Part shown: positions 1 through 11,289 of the stretch, piece by piece
Position numbering within the stretch: the first letter of the stretch is position 1
Layout of the letters: the number at the start of each line of letters is the position of its first letter
Source: Microvelia longipes
Taxonomy: Eukaryota; Arthropoda; Insecta; Hemiptera; Veliidae
Direction of reading: 5' to 3'
DNA: 64,000 nt
Assembly: GCA_018340805.1 (NCBI GenBank)
Contig: JACMZG010000008.1
Span: forward strand, 57,751,962 to 57,815,961
The notes under the pieces: generated by a model
Seen by the model: the letters and a program-made list of their open reading frames with translations, nothing else
Told to the model about the DNA's origin: nothing
Databases searched by the model: none
Program-made: the position numbers and the translations under genes

Positions 1-112
1 ATGTATCCCTAATAAATGTTATTTCCTCGTTAAATTTTAAGTATACATAAAAATCAATTTTTAATTAACCACTTACATGATTTTTTGCTTATATAGAAAA
101 TCTTTTTTACAG
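1..112 (+). other. ASPP: 3' end of an upstream ASPP intron
   Basis: AT-rich sequence ending in a T-rich tract and TTTTTTACAG directly before the first exon, which is a good 3' splice site. An in-frame ATG at 77 exists but lies in this intron-like sequence, so I do not take it as a translation start. The preceding exon is outside the window. Confidence 0.75.
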
Positions 113-377
113 GTGTGGCGGGGGGAGGTGTCGGTCCAGGAGCTAGAGAGCATGGCCATGCGTCAGCAGGAAGAAATGGCCAGTCAAAGAGCTCTCTTAG
201 CGGCCAAAGAACAGCGACTCAGAGCCCTCAAGCACCAACAGGAAGGCTCAAGACTTCTCGAACAAGATAGGCTCAGAAGGCTTAGGGATAGAGTTCAGGC
301 TCAGGAAAATAAATTATCAAAACTTAGGGCTCTTCGTGGACAACTGGACCATACTAAACTCAATAATGCTACTCTGA
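113..377 (+). CDS. ASPP: ASPP-family protein, internal coiled-coil exon (partial gene)
   Basis: Internal exon of an apoptosis-stimulating of p53 protein. These are regulatory subunits that bind PP1 and p53-family proteins, and in flies Csk. It encodes 88 residues plus one base. The peptide opens VWRGEVSVQELESMAMRQQ and continues as a highly charged helix rich in Glu, Gln, Arg and Leu, including AAKEQRLRALK and LSKLRALRGQLDH. It closely parallels the vertebrate ASPP2 coiled coil (MATRQQ, VAKEQRLKFLK, KLKKVRALKG, recalled, not searched). The acceptor is a T-rich tract plus CAG at 110-112; the donor is GTAAGT at 378. The exon starts in phase 0 and ends one base into a codon, which fits the exon at 40281. 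Reading past 377 gives only a short intronic tail. The N-terminal ubiquitin-like region and the C-terminal ankyrin/SH3 part are outside the window. GC is clearly above the flanking DNA. Confidence 0.92.
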
Positions 378-576
378 GTAAGTTCACAATTGTCATATTT
401 ATAGATTAGTTACATTTACTCTGCATTCTATTTCAGCTTGTCTTTTACCTCAAATAAAACTCAACAATGCGTGGAATTTTAAATTGTCTAAATTCAAACA
501 ATTACAGTATTTTCCTTAATGTAACCGCTAAAAAAAAAGAAAATTGTGAATGTCTCCCATCTATTAAGGACTGATA

Positions 577-965
577 TTATCCAGACTTAGATTTGTCTGT
601 TATCAATAAGACTTAGATATATTAGGCTGTTTTAACTAGACTTAGATTTGACTGTTATTAATAAGACTAAATATATTTTACTTTTATTATCCAGACTTTA
701 GATTTGACTGTTATCAATAAGACTTTAGATATATTAGGGCTGTTATTATCCAGACTTAGATTTGACTGTTATCAATAAGACTTAGATATATTAGGCTGTT
801 ATTATCCAGACTTAGATTTGACTGTTATTAATAAGACTTAGATATATTTTACTGTTATTATCCAGACTTAGATTTGACTGTTATCAATAAGACTTAGATA
901 TATTAGGCTGTTATTATCCAGACTTAGATTTGACTATTATCAATAATACTTAGATATATTTTACT
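577..965. repeat. 56-bp tandem repeat, about 7 copies
   Basis: Seven head-to-tail copies of a unit built round TTATCCAGACTTAGATTTGA and AATAAGACTTAGATATATT. GACTTAGAT occurs twice per unit about 28 bp apart, so the 56-bp unit looks like a diverged dimer of an older 28-bp repeat. Copies differ by a few substitutions and 1-2 base indels. It starts 200 bp downstream of the exon donor. Confidence 0.9.
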
Positions 966-1204
966 TTAACACAATTATAAGTAAAGCGTATAAATCTACT
1001 TTAACAATCTAATAAAGAACATTTTCTTATGTATTTTTTACTCTCGAAAAGAAAATACAGCAAATGTCTACAGTTATATAAAGAGAGAGGAAATGTATAT
1101 TTTATTGAATGGATAAGGTTGTAAAGAAGGTCATGAGTGTTAGAGCTCGAATAATTCATCATATGTTGAGCATTTGTGGTTTTAGTCACAGAGAAACTTT
1201 GTGT

Positions 1205-1425
1205 GGACTATATGTGTTTCCAAACACTAGGTAGAGACTGCAAACTCTACACTGGAGTAGACCTGAATGATGCAATGTGGTGTGGACGTACCGTCGACCA
1301 TTTCTTTTACTTATAAGAAATCATTTCTTATTCTAACTAAATCTTTTAGACCCTCTAGTACACCACACACGTTGTATTGTTCGAACACATAGGCAGACTC
1401 GCTACTCTTTACACAGAAAAGATTT
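1205..1425. repeat. Imperfect inverted repeat, about 0.2 kb
   Basis: The left side contains GCAATGTGGTGTGGACGTA and the right side TAGTACACCACACACGTTG in inverse orientation. The outer parts (TGTGGACTATATGTGTTTCC and the complement of GTTCGAACACATAGGCAGAC) also resemble each other. The centre has a small perfect hairpin, ATAAGAAA/TTTCTTAT. It is probably a decayed foldback element; its ends are unclear. Confidence 0.4.
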
Positions 1426-1914
1426 CATTGACGGACATGCCATCAATTATAATTTATTTATCACATCTTATAATATCATTGTATTATCATTGTTTTATCA
1501 TTGTATTATCATTTCTTATTTTATATATTTATTTTTAAAGTTTTGTCTCTGTTAAATTTATGTAGGATTTATGTTTTAATTTTATTAAAATTATTACTCT
1601 AAAATTATAAATAAAAGATTGAAATGTCCCGCCAGAGTTATTTGTTTAAAATTCATGAGCTCCACATTGCCCGTATTTATTTATTACTCTAAAGTTGTTT
1701 TGTTTTTTCCCTGAATTTTCTAAATATTTGGTTATTATTATTATGAAAGTTAGACGTGATATGAAAATTTATTGGGCTCTAGCTGTAATAAGATTAATTA
1801 AATTAAATGTAAGCTCAAAATATCATTAAGATATTATTTATTGAATTTGACATTTAATCAGCATGTATTCACTGTAATTTAATGTATCTAATATATAATT
1901 TAGATGAAACTACT

Positions 1915-2125
1915 CAGGTATAGAATACCTTGGAACTTTTTATCACCTAATCGGATTCGCAAGTTCTTCCTCAAAATATGTTAATTAATTAATTTATATT
2001 GCTATACGTATTCCAACTTGCTTTGCTCATCCTCAGACAATATATCATTCCGTATATTCCTAGCGGTCACTCATGCAAGCTCTGACCTCCCTCTATGCTT
2101 AACATTTGTAATCCGACAAAAATGA
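1915..2125 (-). mobile_element. 5S-composite repeat, decayed 3' fragment
   Basis: Read on the minus strand, this matches the other copies: a 5S-like segment (2061-2118, ...GTGACCGCTAG), then TCTGAGGATGAGCAAAGCAAG, then GTTCCAAGGTATTC. It is the most diverged recognisable copy and lacks the 5' half. Confidence 0.6.
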
Positions 2126-2261
2126 TGGATGTATTAGCCGTATTACATCGGCTACACTAAAGAAGCTATTTACTACACTAAAGAATATATCATGTCAAAT
2201 TTTAACAACAATATCAATTTGATAACAAACACACATATTTTATTTATATTAAAGTATATAT

Positions 2262-2468
<207 letters not shown>

Positions 2469-2559
2469 ACAGACTGGCAAAATTGGTAAAAAACTACTGA
2501 GAAAGTTTTTAAGGATTTAGTTGAAACCCCTTTTCGTGTTTTCAGTGCGAAACACATTA

Positions 2560-3630
2560 CGTTTCCTATACACTTACGGAATAAATTTGAAGGAAGACTA
2601 CAAATGTAAAACGAATTCTGAATTTACTATACAAATTCATTGTCTAAGGTATATTAATAATGAAGACTCATAAAGTTAATTATATTTCCTCCTTACTAAA
2701 ATTTTTGTAAAGAGAAAAATCTTTTTATACTTAACTAGCTGTGCTATGATTGATCACGAAAGCCGATTATCTTTAAAACTGTTAAAATAATGGAACTGAT
2801 CTGAGACTTAAGTTGAAACGAAACATTCATACTTTTATTGTTCTCTATTCCTTTTGTAATTTTAATGATGATTTAATTTAAATTTTCACTTTTTTTATGA
2901 AAAAAATATCTCTATTAAATAGTGAGAAATTTTAGAACGCTTTGTTAAACGATTCCTTGTGAAAGAGAAATATTTTTTTAACTAAATGTCAGAAGTGCTT
3001 GTAATTGATCTGGATGAGTTCTTTTAGTAAAATATCTCATAGAGTTTAGGAAAGAAAGTTGAGTTGATTGTTCATTAATTAACTAAACGTTTAATCACCT
3101 ATTAATTTATCGTTTCCTCGATTGTTTTAATTAAGGAAACGTTTAATAAGTAATCCAAATTATACGTTATTACGTATTTCAATGCGTGAGTCTATTTGTA
3201 AAATTCTGAATTTTTAATTGTACCGCCGTCTTAAAAATATAAAAATAATCTTGATATAACTTATTAGAAATCAGTGCAACTTTCAGTAGGGTATAAAGAC
3301 TTTTTACTAAGTAGGCAAGATACGTGATGAGTATAAATAATTGATCAACAATTAGCAAAGCATTATTTTAATTGTAAACAAATCTTATAAAATAATAATC
3401 ATAAAAAAATTAAGTTCTGGGTTTATTTAAATCAATGCTAACTACCTTTCAGAGAAATCGAAAGCTCAAGTTCTCTCTAGTTGAAATGATTCCCAACAAC
3501 TCTTTTTTAGGAGAGATATTAAATATTGAACCGTTTAATCATTCAAGGCATTTGTAACTTTAATTTTTTTTGTTGCTTTGTCAAAATTTCGCAGTATGAC
3601 TTAAAGAAGTTCATATTAACTTATATTAAG
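2560..3630. other. AT-rich intronic DNA, nothing recognised
   Basis: No open frame of note, repeat array or paired termini was seen here. Confidence 0.6.
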
Positions 3631-3639
3631 CACTGACTT

Positions 3640-3905
3640 AAGGGACCCCGTTAGTGTAATGGTTATCTGTTGTGGCATTTGCCACGTGTTTCTGCCACCA
3701 TTCTGGCATTGATAACGGTCAGGGCCTCTAGGATTAACTCATGCAAGGGATGGAAATCTTTACACGTGCCGTCCTTCGAAAGTGACGTCAAGCCAGTAGT
3801 TACGAACCTGTCCGATGTCAGGTACTCGTAAAAGATCTCTTACCCTGTGTGACGTTCGATTTTAACCAATCTTAATGTTTCGAACTGTCACACCTGAATG
3901 AACCT
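3640..3905 (+). repeat. Possible tRNA-derived SINE fragment
   Basis: This GC-richer patch opens with GACCCCGTTAGTGTAATGG followed by TTATC. That resembles the 5' end and A box of tRNA-Val/tRNA-Asp (CGTTAGT.TAGTGGTTA). No clear B box follows at tRNA spacing, so it is not an intact tRNA gene. A diverged tRNA-headed SINE is the simplest reading. A 72-codon open frame at 3966-4184 just downstream is not recognisable. Confidence 0.4.
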
Positions 3906-4199
3906 TGGTTTAGGCAAAATTTATGGTCCTTAATAGTAGTTTATATAAATATATGTTTCGGCCTTATGATTGCGAGAGCAGGAAAGCTTAGTCTGGCAGT
4001 AGGGCACGTGTTGTTTTTAGTTAAAGCTACAGAAACTTATAGTAAAGACACGGCTCTTCTGTTTATTAAACGAAAAATGCGTCTTTTGGTCAACACTGTC
4101 TTCTATCAAAGGGAGTTAGCAAAAAGGACCCTACAGTTCCTTAGACCTAAGTCCTACTTGCTAGGTGATCTTACTTCTACATAATTACTATTACTACAT

Positions 4200-5490
4200 C
4201 ATTACTATTACTAAGCACTAATGTTACGCATATTTTAATATCCATTTCTTTTCTGTTACCAAAAATAATCACAGAGGTGTCATAAATTATAACTTATGGT
4301 TATAATTAAGAGAATGAAGATATAACCTTAGTATTGACGCATGACCCGCTCTGCTACCATGTCACTCTATTTTCATTCAGAGATGATTTCTGTCTTTTAC
4401 ACTGCTTGTTAAAATCTTCTTCAACATTTAAGGTTTTATGGAAAAACGTCATAAATCGATATTAAAACAATAAATAGCAAGTCTGCAACATTTAATGCAT
4501 GTTTTTGGCATTAAACAATACATCAACTGTTCATTATTGAGGACCCAGCAAAGTAGCCTTCTAATATTCCAAAGTAACCGTCTGATATTTGGTTCTCCCC
4601 CTCATTCCTAGTTGTCATGTCATTTTTAGTTTTTTCTTATGTCAAGTTGGTGATCATATTAGGAATAAAATAACAAAATAAGACTGGTAAATATATATTT
4701 CAAACTTTATCATGTTAAATAAAAATAATCATTTGATCATACCATTCGTAATTACTGAACTTACGACTTTTCTAATTTTATATTAATGGTAATAATTCAA
4801 ATATTCCTCGTAGTCCTTAGTAAAACAAAATAAGCGAATTTCGCAAATAATTATAAAATAGAAAAACTTGAACAATGCAATAATACCTTCTTAAATAAGT
4901 TTTCTCTTTTCGTATTATTTTCTTATTGACTTGAAATCGATGACCTGATTTTAAATTACTTCTGAAAAACTTTTTTAATCTACTAACCTTCGTGTCTTTA
5001 TGTAGTTTTTTTCTTAATGAATTATGGAATAAAATGTAGTCATAAAAACAGTTGTTAGAAATTTAAAATTAAAATTCTTTTTCTATGCATAAAAGAATCT
5101 GTCGGAAACATTCTTTGAGAATAAAAGTTTTTACTAAGACTTTGATCTTGGAAATATGTAAGAAAATATTTTTAGCATTAAAGTTTTTAAAGAACTTAAA
5201 AGTGCTAGAAAAGCTGTCACATATTTTAGTCTCTGTTCAGAAAAAAACTGAACTTACATAGTCTGTGTACATTTCTTTTATGAACTCAAAAAAAAATGTA
5301 TATATGTTTACACAAATACATGTGTGTTGTTTGTTATTATATCTTTATGTTGTTATGTATGTATGTATGTTTTCTATTCATTATAAATTATAAAAAATGT
5401 TTAATAAATAATGTAATTTGCAAGCATCTAAAAATAAAGTACTTGTAATATTTTGTATTTTTATTGTTTTTGATTGTTTTGACATTGATT
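4200..5490. other. AT-rich intronic DNA, nothing recognised
   Basis: Only short simple-sequence patches occur, such as TATG repeats near 5350. Confidence 0.55.
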
Positions 5491-5491
5491 T

Positions 5492-5640
5492 TTTTCTTTT
5501 CCTTGTCTACATACACCGTAGGTATATTATAGGACAAATAATGTTTGCCCTTAAAATCCTAACTCAAGGTTTTGACTAATTTTAATTATACGTTTTAGGT
5601 GTTTTAAAACTTCCAGAGTTGATTTTTATGTTATCGAACC
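5492..5640 (+). mobile_element. 5S-composite repeat, 5' terminal fragment
   Basis: TTTTCCTTG...ACCGTAGGTATATTATAGG, then GTTTTAGGTGTTTTAAAACTTCC, resembles the 5' end of the composite repeat at 59686 (TTTATACCGTACGTATATAGG ... CAGGCGTTTTTAAGACCTCC). It is truncated before the 5S-like part. Confidence 0.5.
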
Positions 5641-6331
5641 TGTGTATTTATAATAGACACTTGAAACAACAAATAATACTTAGGTCAGGTTGTGTTATTC
5701 AGAAATTTTTTTATAATGTCTTTGACCGTCATTAATGGGACTGTAAAATTTCACATTTTGCTAAAAAATTGATTAGTTGTCTTATTTAATATTTTTATAA
5801 TTTATTATAGTCGTTATAGTCGTTCGTATAATAGTTATAGTCGATTTTAAATAGTGTTCAGTGTACACAGTATTTAAGAACTTCCTAATGTATTATCACA
5901 AACCATGCCTTGTATACTTGAAATTTTATATTTCAATCGATAACATTGGAATAATGCTGACTAATAAATTAATCTTCGTACTTTATTAAGCCTACCTACT
6001 TCGCATATAAGTAAATTACATTTTAGGTAAGTCATCGATTTATGTTAATAACGTCGTACCTATTTCATAAATATTAGAGTTCGTGACATTCATAAGTTTG
6101 ATTTTTACCAAATTGCGTTTCTATCCGGAAAAGCGTTATCCGAAATTTTGTCGTGTTTAATTTAAACGTTTAGCAACAAAATCTTGTATATTCATACACA
6201 TGCACTTACACACAGACACCACTCAGAGCTTCCTAAAAATGCCTAAAATTAATAATCATACTAAACCTAGGACTCAATATATATTCCTAAACCTTTTGTA
6301 GTAGGTGGGATAAAGGAAAAATTGAAAAGAG

Positions 6332-6369
6332 GCACACATACACACACAACACACACCACACACACACAC

Positions 6370-6423
<54 letters not shown>

Positions 6424-6448
6424 ATATATAATTATATATATATAATAC
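6332..6448. repeat. Compound (CA)n-(TA)n microsatellite
   Basis: An interrupted CA tract runs directly into a TA tract. Confidence 0.95.
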
Positions 6449-6499
6449 ATATAATCACCTCCCCCTCCCCTTTAATGATCCCAACTTTATTTGCCTTAA

Positions 6500-7630
6500 A
6501 AATTCTTTGAAATGAAAAACCCCCTAAAATTATTGTTGTATAAAACATCTGTAATCGTTTTTTTTTTTTAAATTGAGGTTATTACTTTAATGATAAGAAT
6601 AAAAATGTTAGGGGTCTAGAATCAACCATAAAGAAGTTGTAAACTGTTCAATTCACGATACAGTCTACGAATTAAGCATCAATAAAATCGTTCTTTTTTA
6701 CTTCTATTAGTACTTAAAAGAGCAAATTAAAATAATTTTACTTTGTTTTTTATCGTTTAAAAACAATTATTTTTGTTCAATACCATAGGAAATTAAAGTT
6801 CAAGTGAAAGAAAAATGTCGCTTTCTAAGACATTTAAAATGGATTGAACGAGCAATAAAAGAAGCTTTTAACTATTTTCAGGGAAAGTAACACCTAAGGC
6901 TCTCAACCTTTGACTGGTGTCTTTAATTGTTCCTTCCTTGACTTAGAATTGGTGGAGTCGCAACAATAATTTGAAAAAAATACTTCAAGATGTGTTATTT
7001 ATTGTAATAACAATCTATAGAAGTAAAAACCATTAAAAAAGCTTGAGGTTCAAACTAAAAAATGAGAAGCAATAAAATGCTTAAGAGAGCCCTGCAATGA
7101 CCTGTATAAGACGTCTCTTTTTCATTTCAATGCAATAAATTTTATACTTCACAACTGGCTTATTTCCAAGCTTTGTTTTAAGCAGCTTAAAGAGTTTTTT
7201 TAAGTTTATTTAGTATGCGTATACTTAAAAGAATATAACTGAGAATATATTTTACTAACAAGCTGGGCGGAAAATAAGATATAACTCAGTAGTCTTAAAT
7301 ATTATATTTTTTATGTTAAAATTTTTTGAATGTAAATATTAATAAAAAAAATATCTTTCCTGATGCAGATAATAAAATTATCTAGATTTCTTAGCACTTT
7401 TTTTAAGAGGTAATGCCCATAAAATATATTGAATATTTACAAAAGTGTAATAAACACAAAACATATGTTTTGTAGGTTCGTATACTCGTGTTAATTTTAG
7501 TGCATGTTGTTTTTAGCGAATTTCCTTTGAAAATATTTGCTAATGAGTTGTCTTTTTTATTTCCTCGAGGGGTGAGAAAGAATAGAAAAATAAGTAATAC
7601 CTGATTTGTTTGGAAATCTCCACAATTTAT
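6500..7630. other. AT-rich intronic DNA, nothing recognised
   Basis: No feature could be supported here. An 85-codon minus-strand open frame at 7403-7660 looks like chance in AT-rich DNA. Confidence 0.5.
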
Positions 7631-7632
7631 TT

Positions 7633-7760
7633 TGTACCTAATTTTGGTAAATAAGTCCATGCTTGGTCCATAAATAAGTCCATGCTATAACAAAAATTGG
7701 TCCATAAATAATTCTATGCTATGACAAAAATTGTTCTACAAATAAGTCCATGCTTGTACC
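7633..7760. repeat. Short tandem repeat, unit about 43 bp, about 3 copies
   Basis: Repeats of AAATAAGTCCATGCT followed by ATAACAAAAATTGGTCCAT, with substitutions between copies. Confidence 0.8.
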
Positions 7761-7858
7761 ATTGTTGGCAAGTAAGGTTTGGCAAACTGACGGTGCAGTG
7801 TGTTATACCCGTGTTTTATTAATAAGGCTTTACCTCAGCCTAATGGAGATTGAAAATA

Positions 7859-8147
7859 GCGATATATTACTAGAGGGGGCATTCACCATCTCAATACACT
7901 GAGAGTCTTCAAACATCTCTTAGGGGCTCTCAGTAGCTCTTTGTACCCTCAATGAAACCTCCTCTTACATGGTGTTAAGGGTTATAATAAATCAATCCAG
8001 CTTGTCACATTGTTGGTGTTTTGTTATATATACGTTCTATTATATAGTTGACTGAATGTTTTACTGGTAATTTGATTACATTATTAGTCCAAGGTGTTCA
8101 CTCAATTCAAAATTCAACTCATATGGTCACTCTAGTAATAATACCTG
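7859..8147 (-). mobile_element. TA-flanked MITE, family 1, copy 1
   Basis: One end reads GCGATATATTACTAGAGGGG and the other ...CACTCTAGTAATAATACCTG, each bounded by TA. The interior (CTCTTAGGGGCTCTCAG, GGTTATAATAAATCAAT) matches, in inverse orientation, the copies at 45562 and 53856. The TA duplication suggests Tc1/mariner-type mobilisation. No transposase is encoded. Confidence 0.75.
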
Positions 8148-8268
8148 TATGAGATTACAGTATTATTCCTCATATTTCCCTTTCTAAATTGCATACAATA
8201 ACAACTAATACATTAATACTTCTCAATGATTATAACTTGTACTGTAGGAATAATACTTAAATCTCATA

Positions 8269-8475
8269 CAGGTATTATAACTTGAGTGTCCTTATGAGTT
8301 GAATTTTGAAACATCTTTGAACACCTTTAACTAATATAATAGAACGTTTAAAATACAAAACAAAACACCAACAATCTGACAAACTGGATTGATTTATTAT
8401 AACCTTAATACCGTGTAAGTGGAGGTTACAACGTGGGTACAAAGAGCTACTGAGAGCTTCTAAGAGTTGTTTCAA
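8269..8475 (+). mobile_element. MITE family 1, copy 2, truncated, inverted to copy 1
   Basis: It begins TA/CAGGTATTATAACTTGAG and continues through ATTGATTTATTATAACCTTA and GAGCTACTGAGAGCTTCTAAG. It stops before the second terminus. It mirrors the copy at 7859-8147 across a loop of about 100 bp. Confidence 0.75.
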
Positions 8476-8519
8476 AACTTAATAATATTATTTAAATATT
8501 ATTTTTAAACCAACAATCC

Positions 8520-9820
8520 ATTGCAGGTGCATCACATTAAACAAGTATAGTTATAATAAATAAAATATCATGTTTTAACAATAAACATTATGTTTATTAT
8601 ATACATCATGTTTATAAATAATAATAAATTAAAAGCTCGCTCTAATGCGTCAAGATTTACTAAAATAATTATTATATTTTATTAATTTCAACTCTACTGA
8701 AGTTGTTTAAATTTAATTTATAATTAGTTTGATGTATAATTTTAAACCTAAATGTTTACTCTATTACGTTTGCAATTAAGCTTTCTGCATTAATTTTACG
8801 CAATATTGTCTCTTTAGAGAGAATTTAAATTAACATTCTAATGACGGATAGAGCTATAAATGCTTGAAGCTATGCAACATGAAATACGGTGTTTAAATGC
8901 TTCTATTGGTCGTTTATAACTTAAATATTCTATCTTAACTATGAGATAATCTTTAATTTTTGAGGTTTCTACTCTATATATCTTCTGACTAATTGATGTC
9001 ATTAGAAAGACAGACTCATAGCTAAAATATTTGCTTGTCATTATTTTATTCAAGACTGCTTTAGAGGAAAGGTATTAGAATTATTGTCCCTAAGTTTATA
9101 AGGACAATACCATTTAAGACAGGTTTAGTTTGAATAAAAGTTTTATGAATAACCGCTAATGAAGAAAGGTACAAACATGAATATAGGTGTAAAAATATTT
9201 TGTTTATAAAATAAAATTGATAGAATAGAATTTTTAATAAAATTCTATTTTTCATTAAAAAAATAGTATTGGTTTTTTAATCAATACTGTACTATCAATC
9301 AATCAATTTATAATAATGATACACTCTGACTTATTTAAAAGAAAATTAGCGTTATTTCCTAATAAAGATTCTTAAAAGCCTTGTTAATTATCAAATTGTT
9401 ATGATCCGTAATTTATATATCAACAATCTTGTTTTACTTTTTATTGGATTTTATATTTATTTTTAAAGGAGGTTTTATTTGTATCGTATTGGATTGACAC
9501 TTTAATAGGAAAATCAGCGCTGATCCTACGCAGAAACTCCTGTTTTCATTTTTATCAGGGTTATATTTTTATTTATAGCCGACCAATTAATTGCAATGGG
9601 TAACTTCAAACCTTTAACTAAACTCGACATCATCGGATTGTATTCTAATGTTTTTTTAAAGCTTCTATTGTCATTAATAAACGTTATCTAGATATCCTAA
9701 CGTTTAATTCGGTTAAACCTTCCGGAAGAAATCATATTAATTTTTATCTTTACGACAAATTGACAAAATAAACACAAAAAAATTATAAAAAAAGATTGAC
9801 AGGCCTTCAATCATCCTGAA
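8520..9820. other. AT-rich intronic DNA, nothing recognised
   Basis: Open frames here are short and lack any family signature. Confidence 0.5.
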
Positions 9821-9827
9821 ATTCTCT

Positions 9828-9853
9828 TGGTAGGGTTATCGCTAACCCTACCA
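9828..9853. repeat. Perfect 11-bp hairpin
   Basis: TGGTAGGGTTA, a TCGC loop and TAACCCTACCA form a perfect stem. No T tract typical of a terminator follows. Its role is unknown; it may be an element end. Confidence 0.7.
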
Positions 9854-10779
9854 GACATTCCGTTTGCCCTACAAATGAGATTTCGTTAAAACTCACGAAT
9901 AAAAAAATATTAAAAAGTTTTCAAAAGTTATTTACTGAGTGAACGGTTTTTTTCTTTTTTAAAAATAACTTTTATAGAGTGAAAAAAAGTTGAGTTAAGA
10001 GTTAAGGGTATTCATCAAAACGAATCAATACTATCCGTGCCTGAACCAGGTGAGCGAAACTTGGACAAACTTTTTATACAGCCAACTTTATTTTTATTAG
10101 TGTAAATATTAATAGGGTTAGTTTTAAATGCTTTTATGAGCGTTCCAGATGTCAATATAATATTTTAAATTTTTTAAAATAAATTTTTCCAATAAAGTAG
10201 TAACAACCCTTCTGTCTATACAATTTTCAACTGCTGTTCATATAGCAGTGGCACACCATTAATTGTTACTTGAAGATCAACTAATCTTAGCTTGAAAAGA
10301 TTTATGATATAACAAAATAATTTAGAAATAAAATAAATAATATTCTCTCCGAAAATGAAATATCGTTTTATGTCGACGATAGCTAGCTTATATTTGTCGC
10401 CGTGAAGCTTAAGCCAACGCAAAACGCCAGACAATTAATACGTTCGATGGTATTTGAAAATGAGTTTTAAGATCGGTGTAGTGTTTTGAAAACGCTCTTC
10501 TTATCAGAAACAGAGGAGATCGAGACACCAGTTTATAACGCACATAAGGTTATGAAACATATCTTAGCCATATTTACATCCCGTGTGTTGTCTTCTTTTA
10601 CTTTGCTTCATTTATTTGTTAATTTACTGTTTATGTATAATATTTTTGTCATTTCTTTAAAATAACGTATATTATTTAGAAATGTTTTATTACAAATCTC
10701 TATCTGAGAAAGGTTCAAAAGTTCAAGATTAATTGAATTGCCTAAATAAGAGGTAACATCAGCCATCATTCTTATCATG

Positions 10780-11270
10780 CAGCCAATAGTTTTTATTGTA
10801 CTTAAAATTTGAGGTTAGGATTAACTAAAGGATTAAATTTCGCCTTTATGTAGAAACTTATAGGGTTTTAAAACTATTTATGTATTTGTATGATAAAGTT
10901 TATCTATAAAACAAATTTTAAATGTCTATGATTGCTGGAAATGCCTGAGCATTATTTGAGTGAGTGTCAAAATTGTCTAACTTTAAGGCTTTATATCTAA
11001 GCTTCTAAGAACGATAAAGAAGTAAAATTCTGAATAATGCGTCACAGCTGAAACCAATTATACGTTTTATTGTATAAAAAAAAATTAAAAGCAATAAATG
11101 GGTGAAAATAGCCTTGAGGTGCGTCCCGTAAAGGATGGTTCATCAGTGACCGCTTGACTAGGCGGGGATTTATGGACACATACAGTGTTGGAAACGTTTT
11201 GACTCTGGTCTAAGCAGTCCAAGGTGAGACCTAGGCTTCGGGGACTTAGAATCAGGAAAAGACACACATC
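10780..11270 (+). repeat. Dispersed repeat, copy 1 (about 0.5 kb)
   Basis: Shares with 32540-33020 the ordered blocks ATTGCTGGAAATGCCTGA, GTGTCAAAATTGTCTAACTT and GAAAATAGCCTTGAGGTGCG. Spacing is similar in both. No open frame or terminal repeats were seen, so its class is unknown. Confidence 0.7.
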
Positions 11271-11289
11271 AATGTTTCAAACAATGTTT

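Noticed and set aside
77..112. ATG at 77 as the start of the ASPP frame
   Set aside because: It lies upstream of a strong 3' splice site (TTTTTTACAG) and encodes MIFCLYRKSFLQ, unlike ASPP. The homology begins at 113.
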